Below are positions 34,159 to 43,059 of a stretch of DNA of 64,000 bases, piece by piece. Positions within the stretch are counted from its first letter, which is position 1; every line of letters begins with the position of its first letter. The notes beneath the pieces are model-generated. The model ran no database searches. It saw nothing but the letters and a program-made list of their open reading frames with translations, and had not been told where the DNA came from. The DNA is from Parerythrobacter_A sp963761775 (GTDB lineage: Bacteria > Pseudomonadota > Alphaproteobacteria > Sphingomonadales > Sphingomonadaceae), in the NCBI GenBank assembly GCA_963761775.1, contig CAVXIF010000005.1, positions 1-64,000 on the forward strand, given 5' to 3'. Made by a program: the position numbers and the translations under genes.

Positions 34159-34203
34159 GGCCCAGGTTAGACAGGCCCAGGTTAGACAGGCCCAGGTTAG
34201 ACA
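34159..34203. repeat. Three perfect tandem copies of a 15-bp unit upstream of pyrD
   Basis: GGCCCAGGTTAGACA is repeated exactly three times (34159-34173, 34174-34188, 34189-34203), ending 30 bp before ATG 34234 of pyrD. The lack of any mismatch suggests recent expansion or an assembly effect. Confidence 0.85.
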
Positions 34204-34233
34204 GGGGGGCACGCAGGGTTTAGGCGCGTTGCC

Positions 34234-35268
34234 ATGCTGTATTCCCTGCTTCGCCCCGCAGTGTTTGCGCTCGATCCCGAACGCGCGCATCGCCTGACCA
34301 TCGCCGCGCTGCGCCGCCTGCCGGCATGGGCTGGACGCGCACCACAACCGGAACGGCTGGCAACCACCGTCGCCGGCATCCGCTTTCCCAATCCGGTCGG
34401 CCTGGCTGCCGGGTTCGACAAGGATGCCGAAGTGCCCGATGCGATGCTGCGGCTGGGGTTCGGCTTTACCGAAGTCGGCTCGATCACGCCCCGTCCGCAG
34501 GCCGGTAATCCCAAACCCCGCCTGTTCCGTCTCAGACAGGATGGGGCGGTTATCAACCGGATGGGGTTCAACAATGGCGGCGCGGCAGCGGCAAGGGTCC
34601 GGCTGGCCGCCCGTTCCGGCAGGCCCGGCATCGTCGGCATCAATATCGGCGCGAACAAGGATTCGACCGACCGCGTCGCGGATTACGCCACGATGACGCA
34701 GGCGATGGCGCCGCTGGCGTCCTATCTGGCGGTCAATATCAGCAGCCCCAACACGCCCGGCCTGCGCGCCTTGCAGGACGAAGGCGCGTTGACCGCACTG
34801 CTGGACGCAGTGTTCGATGCGCGCGGGCCGAAAGGGCCGCCGGTGTTCCTGAAAGTCGCGCCCGACCTCGAGCCGGCCGACATCGACGACATCGCCCGCA
34901 TCGCCATCGACAAGGGGCTTGGCGCGCTGATCGTTGCAAATACCACCATCAACCGGCCGGCCTTGGCGTCCCGTCATGCGCAGGAGGCGGGCGGTCTTTC
35001 CGGCCAGCCATTGAAAGACCGCGCACTCGATTGCGTGCGCAATTTCCACACGGCAACGGGCGGAGCAGTGCCGCTTGTCGGCGTGGGCGGCATTGCCAGC
35101 GCACAGGATGCCTGGGAGCGGATCCGCGCCGGGGCCAGCCTGGTGCAGCTCTACAGCGCGCTGGTCTATCACGGGCCAGGTCTGGCGCGCGATATCGTGC
35201 GCGGGCTGGACGCCTGCATGACGCGCGACGGCTTTGCCAGCATTGCCGAGGCCGTCGGAACCGAATAG
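34234..35268 (+). CDS. pyrD: Dihydroorotate dehydrogenase (quinone), class 2
   Basis: A 344-residue FMN enzyme that oxidises dihydroorotate with quinone as acceptor in pyrimidine synthesis. Seen: N-terminal membrane-associating helix (about 1-30), NPVGLAAGFDKDAEV, RMGFNNGGAAA, VNISSPNTPGLR with the catalytic Ser, and GVGGIASAQDAWERIRAGA. Class 2 features are all present. Three tandem repeats lie just upstream; ggt follows 10 bp later. Confidence 0.96.
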   Translation: MLYSLLRPAVFALDPERAHRLTIAALRRLPAWAGRAPQPERLATTVAGIRFPNPVGLAAGFDKDAEVPDAMLRLGFGFTEVGSITPRPQAGNPKPRLFRLRQDGAVINRMGFNNGGAAAARVRLAARSGRPGIVGINIGANKDSTDRVADYATMTQAMAPLASYLAVNISSPNTPGLRALQDEGALTALLDAVFDARGPKGPPVFLKVAPDLEPADIDDIARIAIDKGLGALIVANTTINRPALASRHAQEAGGLSGQPLKDRALDCVRNFHTATGGAVPLVGVGGIASAQDAWERIRAGASLVQLYSALVYHGPGLARDIVRGLDACMTRDGFASIAEAVGTE

Positions 35269-35278
35269 CGCACACGCC

Positions 35279-36985
35279 ATGCTCCGCTTCCTCGCCGCTC
35301 CGCTCGCCCTTCTCGGCCTCACTGCCTGCCAAACGGCTGCGCCTCCGGAAACGGCTATTGCGCAACCCGCCTTCATCGGCACCGTCAGCGCGGCGGATGT
35401 GCGCGCCGAGGCGGCGGGCATGGCCATGCTCGAGCGCGGCGGCAGCGCCACCGATGCCGCCATTGCCACGATGCTGGCGCTGACCGTGGTGGAACCGCAA
35501 AGTTCGGGCATCGGCGGCGGCGGCTTTCTGGTACGCGGTGCTGCCGACGGCACAGTCATAAGCTATGACGGACGCGAAACCGCCCCTGCCGGCGCGACAC
35601 CCGACTGGTTCCGCGCGCCCGACGGCACCCTCCCGCCCTTCGGTGAATCGGTGCGCAGCGGCTTGAGTGTCGGTGTGCCGGGCAATGTCAGGCTGGCCGC
35701 GCTGGCGCATGGCGAACACGGTACGCTGCCCTGGGCCGACCTGTTCCAGCCCGCCATATCACTGGCGCAGAACGGATTTACCGTAAATCCACGCCTCAAT
35801 ACCTCTCTGGTTTCCGCCGCAGACCGTGCCGCGCTGACGGCGGTAGGACGCGCGCTGTATTTCGACGGCGATGTTCCCAAGCCGGTGGGCGACACGATCA
35901 CAAACCCGGCATTGGCAGCAACATTGCGGCGCATCGCGGCAGGCGGAGCAAAGGCGTTCTACACCGGCGACAGCGCCGCTGCGTTGGCATCGATGGTGGC
36001 GGACGCGACACCGCGCGCGGGTGGCATGACGACTGCCGACGTCTCCGGCTACACAGCCAAAACCCGCGAACCCGTTTGCGGAATGTATCGCGCGCATCGC
36101 GTTTGCGGAATGGGGCCGCCGACATCGGGCGGGATCGCGGTGCTGCAAATCCTCGGCCAGCTCGAACGGTTCGATCTTGCGGCGCTGGGCGCGGAAGACC
36201 CGCGCACATGGCACCTGTTCCTTGAATCGCAGCGGCTCGCCTATGCCGACCGCGAACTCTACGCCGCCGATATGGATTTCCAGACCGTGCCTGTCGCGGG
36301 ATTGCTTGATCCCGCCTATCTGGCGAAACGCAGCGCTTTGATCGACCCCGCGCGTGCCATGACCGACATTGCAGCGGGGCGTCCGGCAGGTGCACCGCTC
36401 GCGCTCGCCGATGGTGACGAGCCGGCAGAACAGGGCACATCCCATTTCGCCGTCGTCGGCGCGGATGGCACGATGGTCAGCTATACCAGCACCATCGAGG
36501 GCGCATTCGGCTCCGGCCTGATGCATGACGGCTTTTTCCTGAACAACGAGCTGACCGATTTCAGCCGCGCCGCCGAGGTCGACGGGCGGCCGGTCGCCAA
36601 TCGGGTCGAAGGCGGCAAACGCCCGCGCAGCTCCATGTCGCCGATGGTGGTGTACGATCCATCGGGCGCGCCGCTGCTGGTAATCGGCGCGGCGGGGGGC
36701 GGCACCATCCCGGTGCAGACCGCGCGGAGCATCGTGGGCGTGATCGATTTCGGCATGACGGCGGACGAAGCGCTGGCAATGCCGTTCATCATGGCGTTCG
36801 GCAATCGCGTCTTTCTGGAAAAAGGCACTTGGCTGGAAGAGGCGGAAAGCGCGTTCAAGGCGTTGGGCCACGGCGAAACGATCATCCGCGACGGGTCGCT
36901 GAAAGCCAATGCCATCCTGCGGCAAGGTGACACCTGGGTGCCCGCCCGGGACCCTCGCCTCGCGCAGCAGATCGCACTGCCCTAG
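35279..36985 (+). CDS. ggt: Gamma-glutamyltransferase, lipoprotein form
   Basis: A 568-residue enzyme that hydrolyses or transfers gamma-glutamyl groups such as that of glutathione in the periplasm. Signal LAAPLALLGLTACQ has a lipobox. Seen: RGGSATDAAIATMLALTVVE, SGIGGGGF, the nucleophile Thr of the small subunit in EQGTSHFAVV (about 382-391), and GSGLMHDGFFLNNELTDF. It autocleaves just before that Thr. It follows pyrD at 10 bp. Confidence 0.92.
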   Translation: MLRFLAAPLALLGLTACQTAAPPETAIAQPAFIGTVSAADVRAEAAGMAMLERGGSATDAAIATMLALTVVEPQSSGIGGGGFLVRGAADGTVISYDGRETAPAGATPDWFRAPDGTLPPFGESVRSGLSVGVPGNVRLAALAHGEHGTLPWADLFQPAISLAQNGFTVNPRLNTSLVSAADRAALTAVGRALYFDGDVPKPVGDTITNPALAATLRRIAAGGAKAFYTGDSAAALASMVADATPRAGGMTTADVSGYTAKTREPVCGMYRAHRVCGMGPPTSGGIAVLQILGQLERFDLAALGAEDPRTWHLFLESQRLAYADRELYAADMDFQTVPVAGLLDPAYLAKRSALIDPARAMTDIAAGRPAGAPLALADGDEPAEQGTSHFAVVGADGTMVSYTSTIEGAFGSGLMHDGFFLNNELTDFSRAAEVDGRPVANRVEGGKRPRSSMSPMVVYDPSGAPLLVIGAAGGGTIPVQTARSIVGVIDFGMTADEALAMPFIMAFGNRVFLEKGTWLEEAESAFKALGHGETIIRDGSLKANAILRQGDTWVPARDPRLAQQIALP

Positions 36986-37095
36986 AAATGGCTGGCCTGG
37001 CCCGGCTTGCCCGCAGGAAGGCGCGCCATTAGATCGATGGCTGACAAGAGCGGGACAGCCCGCCTGCATCCATGAATACCGGAGAGATACCCACC

Positions 37096-38928
37096 ATGCA
37101 GCTGACCGATTTCGACAGCGTGCCCAATCTCGTCACCCTGTTCCTGCAACGCGCCGATGAAAAAGGCGATGCGCCCTTTCTCGGCGCGCGGCGAGACGGC
37201 GAGTGGCGCACGCAAAGCTGGCGCGACGTGGCGGAACTGGTCTGCCTGATGGCGGAACGGCTGCGGGCCATCGGGCTGAAGGATGGCGACCGGGTGATGC
37301 TGGTCAGCGAGAACCGCCCCGAATGGTGCATCTCCGATCTGGCGATCATGGCGGCGGGGTGCATTACCGTGCCCGCCTACATCACCAATACCGAACGCGA
37401 TCACGTGCATATCCTGGACAATTCCGGCGCGCAGGCGGTTATCGTCTCGACGGAAAAGCTGCTGAAACCGCTGCACCCTGCGCTTCAGGCCACCGGCATC
37501 GCCGAACACGTGATCGGCATCGAAGATCTGCACCGTCGCCAGTCGGGCGGGTTCGAATATCACGATTGGGCATCGATGACGGCAGGTGATGCAGCAATAG
37601 CGCGCGCCGCCGTGGACGCGCGCATCGCCGATATCGGGCGCGAGCAGACCGCTTGCATCATCTACACCAGCGGCACCGGCGGCGCGCCGCGCGGCGTGCT
37701 GCAGCATCACGGCATGATCCTGTGCAATGTGCGCGGCGCGGCGGAAATACTCGCCGACGATTTCGGACTGGATGCCGACGACCGCTTCCTCAGCTTCCTG
37801 CCGCTGAGCCATGCCTACGAGCATACCGGGGGCCAGTTCCTGCCGATCGGCGTGGGGGCCGAAATCTATTATGCCGAGGGGCTGGAAAAGCTCGCCAGCA
37901 ATATCCAGGACACGCGCCCCACCATCATGGTGGTGGTGCCGCGCCTGTTCGAAGTGTTGCGCACGCGCATCCTCAAACAGATCGAAAAACAGGGCAAGCT
38001 GGCGAACGGCCTGATGGATCGCGCGCTTGCCATCGGCGCACGGCGGGCGGCGCATGGCAGGACGCTGTGGCGCGACCGCCCGATGGAGCTGGTTATCGAA
38101 AAGGCGTTGCGCCCGAAAATCCGCGACAAGTTCGGCGGGCGGATCAAGGCGATGGTGTCGGGCGGCGCGCCGCTGAACCCCGAAGTCGGCATCTTTTTCG
38201 AGAGCGTCGGTCTGACCATGCTGCAAGGCTATGGTCAAACCGAATCCGGCCCCGTCATCAGTTGCAACCGGCCTGCCGCCGGTATCGCGATGGATACTGT
38301 CGGCCCGCCCATGCACGGTGTGGAAGTCAAGGTGGCCGAGGATGGCGAGCTGCTGGTGCGCGGCGAGCTGGTGATGCACGGATATTGGCAGAACGAGGCG
38401 GAAACGCAGCGCACTTTGAAAGCCAATCCCGATGATCCGGACCAGCAAGTCTGGCTGCACACCGGCGATATCGGCCATCTCGACGAACGCGGCCGGATCA
38501 AGATCACCGACCGCAAGAAGGACATGATCGTCAACGACAAGGGCGACAATGTCGCGCCGCAAAAGATCGAGGGGATGCTGACCCTGCAACCCGAAATCGC
38601 GCAGGCGATGGTGAGTGGCGACAATCGCCCTTACCTCGTCGGCCTGATCGTGCCCGATAGCGAATGGGCCGCCGAATGGGCGGAGGCCAACGGCGTTGCC
38701 TGCGACATGGCGGCACTACAGGAAGATGCCGCCTTCCGAAGCGCGGTCGGTGCAGCGGTCGCGCGGGTGAATGCTGACAATTCGGTTGTCGAAAAGGTCC
38801 GCCAGTTCGCTTTCGCGGATGACGGGTTCACTATCGAGAACGAGGAAATGACGCCGAGCATGAAAATCCGGCGGCACAAGATCCGCGACCGGTATCAGGA
38901 CCGGCTGAACGGCCTGTATCGCAGCTAG
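37096..38928 (+). CDS. AMP-dependent synthetase/ligase (long-chain acyl-CoA ligase type)
   Basis: A 610-residue adenylate-forming enzyme. Seen: the P loop IIYTSGTGGAPRGVLQHH, YGQTESGPVISCN, LHTGDIGHLDERGRIKITDR and the C-terminal Lys region SMKIRRHKI. It resembles FadD15/Faa-type long-chain fatty acid ligases. GGAGAG lies 10 bp before ATG 37096, so that start is preferred over ATG 37072. Chain-length preference is unknown. Confidence 0.9.
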   Translation: MQLTDFDSVPNLVTLFLQRADEKGDAPFLGARRDGEWRTQSWRDVAELVCLMAERLRAIGLKDGDRVMLVSENRPEWCISDLAIMAAGCITVPAYITNTERDHVHILDNSGAQAVIVSTEKLLKPLHPALQATGIAEHVIGIEDLHRRQSGGFEYHDWASMTAGDAAIARAAVDARIADIGREQTACIIYTSGTGGAPRGVLQHHGMILCNVRGAAEILADDFGLDADDRFLSFLPLSHAYEHTGGQFLPIGVGAEIYYAEGLEKLASNIQDTRPTIMVVVPRLFEVLRTRILKQIEKQGKLANGLMDRALAIGARRAAHGRTLWRDRPMELVIEKALRPKIRDKFGGRIKAMVSGGAPLNPEVGIFFESVGLTMLQGYGQTESGPVISCNRPAAGIAMDTVGPPMHGVEVKVAEDGELLVRGELVMHGYWQNEAETQRTLKANPDDPDQQVWLHTGDIGHLDERGRIKITDRKKDMIVNDKGDNVAPQKIEGMLTLQPEIAQAMVSGDNRPYLVGLIVPDSEWAAEWAEANGVACDMAALQEDAAFRSAVGAAVARVNADNSVVEKVRQFAFADDGFTIENEEMTPSMKIRRHKIRDRYQDRLNGLYRS

Positions 38929-38932
38929 CAGG

Positions 38933-39460
38933 TCACGCCGCTTCCACGTCCACGAATTCGGGGAAAAAGCGTGGCTCGGTCTCGCTCCAGCCCGGCGCGG
39001 TCGCGGCGGTATCGCTCAGCGATTGCAGCAATTGACGACGGCGCGACGGGCGAATTTGCGGTAATGCGGCGGCGGCGCAGAATATCGCGGGCAGCCACGG
39101 ACGGATGCGCGCATCGAGCAGGCGTTCGTACAGGAACCGGAACGCGCCGAAGGCTTCCAGCCGCTCCTCGCCCAGATCGAACGCGGCAAGGCGAACCAGC
39201 ATTCCCGTGACCAGATCGGGCATCGTGTCGAGCGAGCCGGACGGCATCGTCTCGCGCAGCACCTTCAAATCCTGATAGATAAGATATTGCTGGCGGATCG
39301 CCGTGCGTTCCGCCGCATCGCGCGCCCATAGCTCGAACGCGTCCTGACGGCCCAGACCGATATCGAGACTGCGCCGGACATATCGCTGCTCCGCAGGGGC
39401 GAAGCTGGCGAATTCGCGCATCTCGGCAATGATAAGCGTGCTGGTCGTGATATTCGGCAT
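38933..39460 (-). CDS. Hypothetical protein, helical
   Basis: A 175-residue, mostly helical soluble protein (RYVRRSLDIGLGRQDAFELW; FGAFRFLYERLLDARIRPWL). AGGAAA lies ahead of ATG 39460. It is convergent with the ligase gene (4-bp gap). I do not recognise a domain; similar proteins are expected in related genomes. A CtrA-like motif is 45 bp upstream. Confidence 0.6.
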   Translation of the reverse strand: MPNITTSTLIIAEMREFASFAPAEQRYVRRSLDIGLGRQDAFELWARDAAERTAIRQQYLIYQDLKVLRETMPSGSLDTMPDLVTGMLVRLAAFDLGEERLEAFGAFRFLYERLLDARIRPWLPAIFCAAAALPQIRPSRRRQLLQSLSDTAATAPGWSETEPRFFPEFVDVEAA

Positions 39461-39504
39461 GGCGCGTTTCCTTCCGCTTCGGAAGGCGACTGTCGCCGCG
39501 CATG

Positions 39505-39519
39505 GTTAATTTTGCGTTA
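39505..39519 (-). promoter_or_regulatory. CtrA-box-like motif upstream of the 175-residue hypothetical gene
   Basis: Read on the minus strand, TAACGCAAAATTAAC closely matches the motif at 5873-5888 and fits TTAA-N7-TTAA with one mismatch. The role is inferred. Confidence 0.3.
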
Positions 39520-39551
39520 GACTGCGGCATGATTGGATGCAGGCCACAAAG

Positions 39552-39581
39552 AAAAAGGGCCGCATGTCTGCGACCCTTTTT
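39552..39581. terminator. Probable bidirectional terminator after csbD
   Basis: AAAAAGGG-C-CGCA pairs with TGCG-A-CCCTTTTT around a 4-nt loop, giving T runs on both strands. It sits 18 bp after the csbD stop. Confidence 0.7.
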
Positions 39582-39599
39582 ATCTGGCGGTAGCCGGCG

Positions 39600-39785
39600 T
39601 CAGATTTTGTCGCCAAGCGCGCCCTGGACCTTGCCGACGAGACCCTGTGCTTCGCCCTTGGTTTCCTGAACCTTACCTTCGGTTTCGGTGCTCTTGTCGC
39701 CCGTCGCCTTACCGACGGCCTGCTTGGCATTACCGGCAATCTCGTTGCCCAGGCCTTTGCCCTTGTTTTTCATCTCACCCATCAT
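39600..39785 (-). CDS. CsbD family stress-response protein
   Basis: A 61-residue hydrophilic protein (GKGLGNEIAGNAKQAVGKAT, then KVQETKGEAQGLVGKVQGAL) typical of CsbD. Members are general-stress proteins made in quantity, with unknown mechanism. GGAG lies 4 and 7 bp before two adjacent ATG codons. It has its own terminator. Confidence 0.9.
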   Translation of the reverse strand: MMGEMKNKGKGLGNEIAGNAKQAVGKATGDKSTETEGKVQETKGEAQGLVGKVQGALGDKI

Positions 39786-39888
39786 GCGTCTCCTGTAAGG
39801 ATGCATCGCGGGATAGCGGTGCGTGAGATTGACGCATGACAAGGCTGAACCGTTCCCGGCGCTGCCTTAACTCGGCAAATGGCTTGTT

Positions 39889-40878
39889 TTATATCAATCC
39901 GGCAAGCGGCGAAGACGGATCCGCGTATTTGCGCGTTGCCATGCGGCCGGCCAGATAGGCATCGCGCCCCGCCTCCACCGCCAGCTTCATCGCGCGCGCC
40001 ATGCGCAGCGGGTCTTTCGCCTCGGCGATGGCAGTGTTCATCAGCACCCCGTCGCAGCCCAGCTCCATCGCCACGGCCGCATCGGACGCCGTGCCCACGC
40101 CCGCATCGACCAGCACCGGCACCGACGCGCCTTCGACGATGAGGCGGATGGTGACGCGGTTCTGGATGCCGAGCCCGGAGCCGATGGGCGCGCCCAGCGG
40201 CATGATCGCCACCGCGCCCGCCTCTTCCAGCTGTTTGGCGGCAATGGGATCGTCCGTGCAATACACCATCGGGTGGAAGCCCTCCTTGGCCAGCACCTCG
40301 GTCGCCTTCAGTGTTTCGCGCATGTCCGGGTACAGCGTGCGCGCCTCGCCTAGCACTTCCAGCTTGACCAGATCCCAGCCGCCTGCCTCGCGCGCCAGCC
40401 GCAGCGTGCGGACCGCGTCTTCGCCGGTAAAGCATCCGGCGGTATTGGGCAGGTAGGTAACGGATTTGGGGTCGATGAAATCGGTCAGCATGGGCGCCTT
40501 GGGATCGCTGACATTCACTCGCCGTACCGCCACGGTGACGATCTCGGCACCCGCTGCTGCAACCGCTGCCGCGTTCTGTTCGAAATCGGCATATTTGCCG
40601 GTGCCGACGATCAGGCGCGAGCGGAATGTCCGGCCCGCGACGCTCCAGGTATCGTCGTCCGTTTCGCCTTGTCCGCCGCCGACGAAATGCACGATTTCCA
40701 GCACGTCGCCCTGTTCCAGCCGGATGTCGTCGAGAGTGGAGCGCGGCGCGATGGTGCCATTGCGCTCGACCGCGACTTTCGCCGCATCGAGGTCCAGCTC
40801 GCGTGCGAGATCGGCCACAGTGATGGCGGTGGTCGTGCGGGTTTCCCCGTTAACGGTAATCTCTAGCGGCTGGATCAT
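39889..40878 (-). CDS. thiG: ThiS-ThiG fusion: sulfur carrier / thiazole synthase
   Basis: A 329-residue fusion. Residues about 5-68 are a ThiS ubiquitin-like carrier (EITVNGETRTTTAITVADLA) ending in FVGGGQG. Residues about 78-329 are ThiG with active Lys in LVKLEVLGEARTLYPD and VDAGVGTASDAAVAMELGCD. ThiG makes the thiamine thiazole from DXP, dehydroglycine and ThiS thiocarboxylate. The Gly-Gly that must become a thiocarboxylate is internal here, so either processing occurs or sulfur is supplied in another way. Single gene in its pathway in this window. Confidence 0.92.
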   Translation of the reverse strand: MIQPLEITVNGETRTTTAITVADLARELDLDAAKVAVERNGTIAPRSTLDDIRLEQGDVLEIVHFVGGGQGETDDDTWSVAGRTFRSRLIVGTGKYADFEQNAAAVAAAGAEIVTVAVRRVNVSDPKAPMLTDFIDPKSVTYLPNTAGCFTGEDAVRTLRLAREAGGWDLVKLEVLGEARTLYPDMRETLKATEVLAKEGFHPMVYCTDDPIAAKQLEEAGAVAIMPLGAPIGSGLGIQNRVTIRLIVEGASVPVLVDAGVGTASDAAVAMELGCDGVLMNTAIAEAKDPLRMARAMKLAVEAGRDAYLAGRMATRKYADPSSPLAGLI

Positions 40879-40954
40879 GCGCTGGCAGATAGCGACCGTG
40901 CGGGACGGTGCAAGTGAGCGCGCCGAATCCTCGGACTCGGGCTCGGGTTCAGGT

Positions 40955-41341
40955 TCAGGCTTGGGCGGGCCGCAGGTTCAGCACGTGGCCGAGCGACACC
41001 AGCGCCACGCCGATGACGGTCAGCACGGCTTCTTCTGCCCCATGCGGCACGATCAGGGCGCTGCCCATGAAGCCAAGGCCGGTCAGTGCGATGGCAAGCG
41101 GTGCCGTGCGGCGATGCTGCAACGCGCCCCAGCCGATGGCCGCCGCCGCGATGATTACTGCCAGCAACAACCCGACCTCGTGAAAGGCTGGCGGGAACAA
41201 CGCCTCGCTGCCGATACCCAGCGCGGAAATCACCAGAATGCTGGCCACGCAATGCGCCGCGCACAAGCCGGACAGCACAATGCCGGCACGGTCGAGTCGC
41301 GTGCGCAACGGGCTGCGTATCGAAGGGGGCATCGTCGCCAT
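40955..41341 (-). CDS. MerC domain-containing membrane protein
   Basis: A 128-residue protein with four hydrophobic helices. The first carries GLCAAHCVASILV, the Cys pair of the MerC mercury-uptake fold. Chromosomal copies without merA are common and their metal is unknown. It is divergent from COX15 across a 129-bp gap and 76 bp upstream of thiG on the same strand. Confidence 0.85.
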   Translation of the reverse strand: MATMPPSIRSPLRTRLDRAGIVLSGLCAAHCVASILVISALGIGSEALFPPAFHEVGLLLAVIIAAAAIGWGALQHRRTAPLAIALTGLGFMGSALIVPHGAEEAVLTVIGVALVSLGHVLNLRPAQA

Positions 41342-41470
41342 GCGGTGCCAACTATGTTACATCGTATCATCACGCAAGCTTTCTCTTGCGCAAATGCGTC
41401 CCCTTACGGCGCAACAGGTGTTGCACAATGCAGGCTTGCCCCTCTCCACGCCCCATCGCATGAGGTTTGC

Positions 41471-42538
41471 ATGGCGACTATTTCCAACACCGACACCCGT
41501 GTGCCGCAGACGGGTGCTCGCCTCGCCGATGCGCGCCCTGTCGCGCTGGCACGATGGTTGTGGGCCGTGGCGGCGATGGTGCTGGTGATGGTCATTGTCG
41601 GCGGGATTACGCGACTGACCGAATCGGGCCTGTCGATCACGCAATGGCAACCGATCAGCGGCGCACTGCCGCCATTGACGCAGGCGCAGTGGGAAGAGGC
41701 ATTCGCGCTTTACCGGGAAATACCGGAATACCGGAATGTAACCGGACCGGCAGGCATGGACCTTGCGGCGTTCAAGTTCATCTATTTCTGGGAGTGGTTT
41801 CATCGCCTGTGGGGTCGGTTGATCGGCGTGGCATTTGCACTGCCGCTGGCGTGGTTCTGGTGGCGCAAGGCGATCCCGGCGGGATACAAGCCGCGCCTGC
41901 TCGCGCTGCTGGCGCTGGGCGGGCTGCAAGGCGCATTCGGCTGGTTCATGGTGCGCAGCGGGCTGTCGGGCGAAATGACCGATGTGAGCCATTTCTGGCT
42001 GTCGGTCCATCTGCTCACCGCGTTCTTCACGCTCGCGGGCCTGACCTGGACGGCGCTGGACCTGACGCGACTGGCCCGCAACGGTTCCGGTCACGAGTCG
42101 CGGCTGACAGCGGTGGGTATTGGCGTTGCCGCAATTCTGTTCTTCCAGCTGTTGCTGGGCGCATGGGTGGCCGGATTGAATGCGGGGCACGCCTCCTATT
42201 CCTGGCCGTTGATGCAGGGGCGGCTGGTGCCCGAATACGACATGACGCGCGGTCTCTGGTGGGCTGTGACACATGACCCGTTCCTGCTGCATTTCCTGCA
42301 CCGCTGGTGGGCGTTCGCCGCCGCCGCCGCGCTGGTGGTGCTGGCGCTCCGGGTGCGCGTGCTCGACAGCCGCGCGGCGAAAGCGGTTGGCGGCATCCTG
42401 CTGGTGCAGATCGCGCTTGGCATCGCCACGGTGACCAGCGAAGTCGAGCTGTGGATTGCGGTTGCGCACCAGGGCGTGGGCGCCGTGCTGGTCTGCGTTA
42501 CGGCGTGGTGCATGCATATCCTTGGCCGTCAAGTGTGA
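41471..42538 (+). CDS. ctaA: Heme A synthase (COX15/CtaA family)
   Basis: A 355-residue membrane enzyme that oxidises the C8 methyl of heme O to give heme A for cytochrome oxidase. Eight hydrophobic segments are visible. The conserved His are in EWFHRLWGRLIG, SVHLLTA, LLHFLHRWWAF and VAHQGVGA, and the N-terminal GGITRLTESGLSITQWQPI is diagnostic. Start ATG 41471. Its TGA overlaps the GTG of cutA. Confidence 0.94.
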   Translation: MATISNTDTRVPQTGARLADARPVALARWLWAVAAMVLVMVIVGGITRLTESGLSITQWQPISGALPPLTQAQWEEAFALYREIPEYRNVTGPAGMDLAAFKFIYFWEWFHRLWGRLIGVAFALPLAWFWWRKAIPAGYKPRLLALLALGGLQGAFGWFMVRSGLSGEMTDVSHFWLSVHLLTAFFTLAGLTWTALDLTRLARNGSGHESRLTAVGIGVAAILFFQLLLGAWVAGLNAGHASYSWPLMQGRLVPEYDMTRGLWWAVTHDPFLLHFLHRWWAFAAAAALVVLALRVRVLDSRAAKAVGGILLVQIALGIATVTSEVELWIAVAHQGVGAVLVCVTAWCMHILGRQV

Positions 42539-42864
42539 CGGCGCTCGTCTACACCACGGTCGGCAGTGCGGAAGAGGCCCGCGCGCTCGCCCGCACACTG
42601 CTTGCAGAAAAGCTGATCGTGTGCGCCAATATCGGCCAGCCGCACACCGCCCTGTACATTCAGGACGGAGACCTGAACGAATCGCGGGAAGCATCGCTGC
42701 TGTGCAAGACACACCGCGCAACGCTCGACCGCACGGTTGCGCGCATCGAGGCCCTGCATCCCTATGACAGCCCGGTCGTTACCGGCTGGAATGCCGATGC
42801 GGCAGGCGCATTTACCGGCGAGTGGACAGCGTCGCTGGTCAAGGTCGAAGACACAGAAGACTGA
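42535..42864 (+). CDS. cutA: Divalent cation tolerance protein CutA
   Basis: A 109-residue trimeric protein of ferredoxin-like fold. TTVGSAEEARALARTLLAEK and VCANIGQPHTALYI match the family, as does the late HPYDSPVVTGW. Role in copper tolerance is debated. GTG 42535 overlaps the ctaA stop (GTGA). Confidence 0.9.
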   Translation: MTALVYTTVGSAEEARALARTLLAEKLIVCANIGQPHTALYIQDGDLNESREASLLCKTHRATLDRTVARIEALHPYDSPVVTGWNADAAGAFTGEWTASLVKVEDTED

Positions 42865-42865
42865 C

Positions 42866-42910
42866 GGGCATCTTGAATGGCGGTATCATGTTACCTCCTG
42901 CAAGATGCCC
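42866..42910. promoter_or_regulatory. Perfect 10-bp inverted repeat before rplM (terminator or leader hairpin)
   Basis: GGGCATCTTG (42866-42875) and CAAGATGCCC (42901-42910) are perfect inverse copies with a 25-nt centre, followed by GCTTTTGCTT. They start 1 bp after the cutA stop. This could end the ctaA-cutA transcript or form a regulatory leader for the rplM-rpsI mRNA. Confidence 0.5.
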
Positions 42911-43059
42911 GCTTTTGCTTGACTTGCAGCGCTTCTTTGACGAAATGCCCTCTCGCGCAGCCCGCCATGCGGCGTTGCCTCCCATACCTCACGACAGCAT
43001 CCGCCCCGCCGCATTCGCGGCAGGCGTACGGTGCGCCAAAGAACTGGAAACCCGCAGCC

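Noticed and set aside
34159..34203. Tandem repeats as a CRISPR
   Set aside because: Units are adjacent, 15 bp long, with no spacers and no cas genes nearby.
33930..34223. Plus-strand frame with RLDRPRLDRPRLDR
   Set aside because: The repeat peptide is just the 15-bp DNA triplication; there is no start context or homology.
36982..38589. Long minus-strand open frame of 535 codons
   Set aside because: It is antisense to the acyl-CoA ligase, which has clear family motifs.
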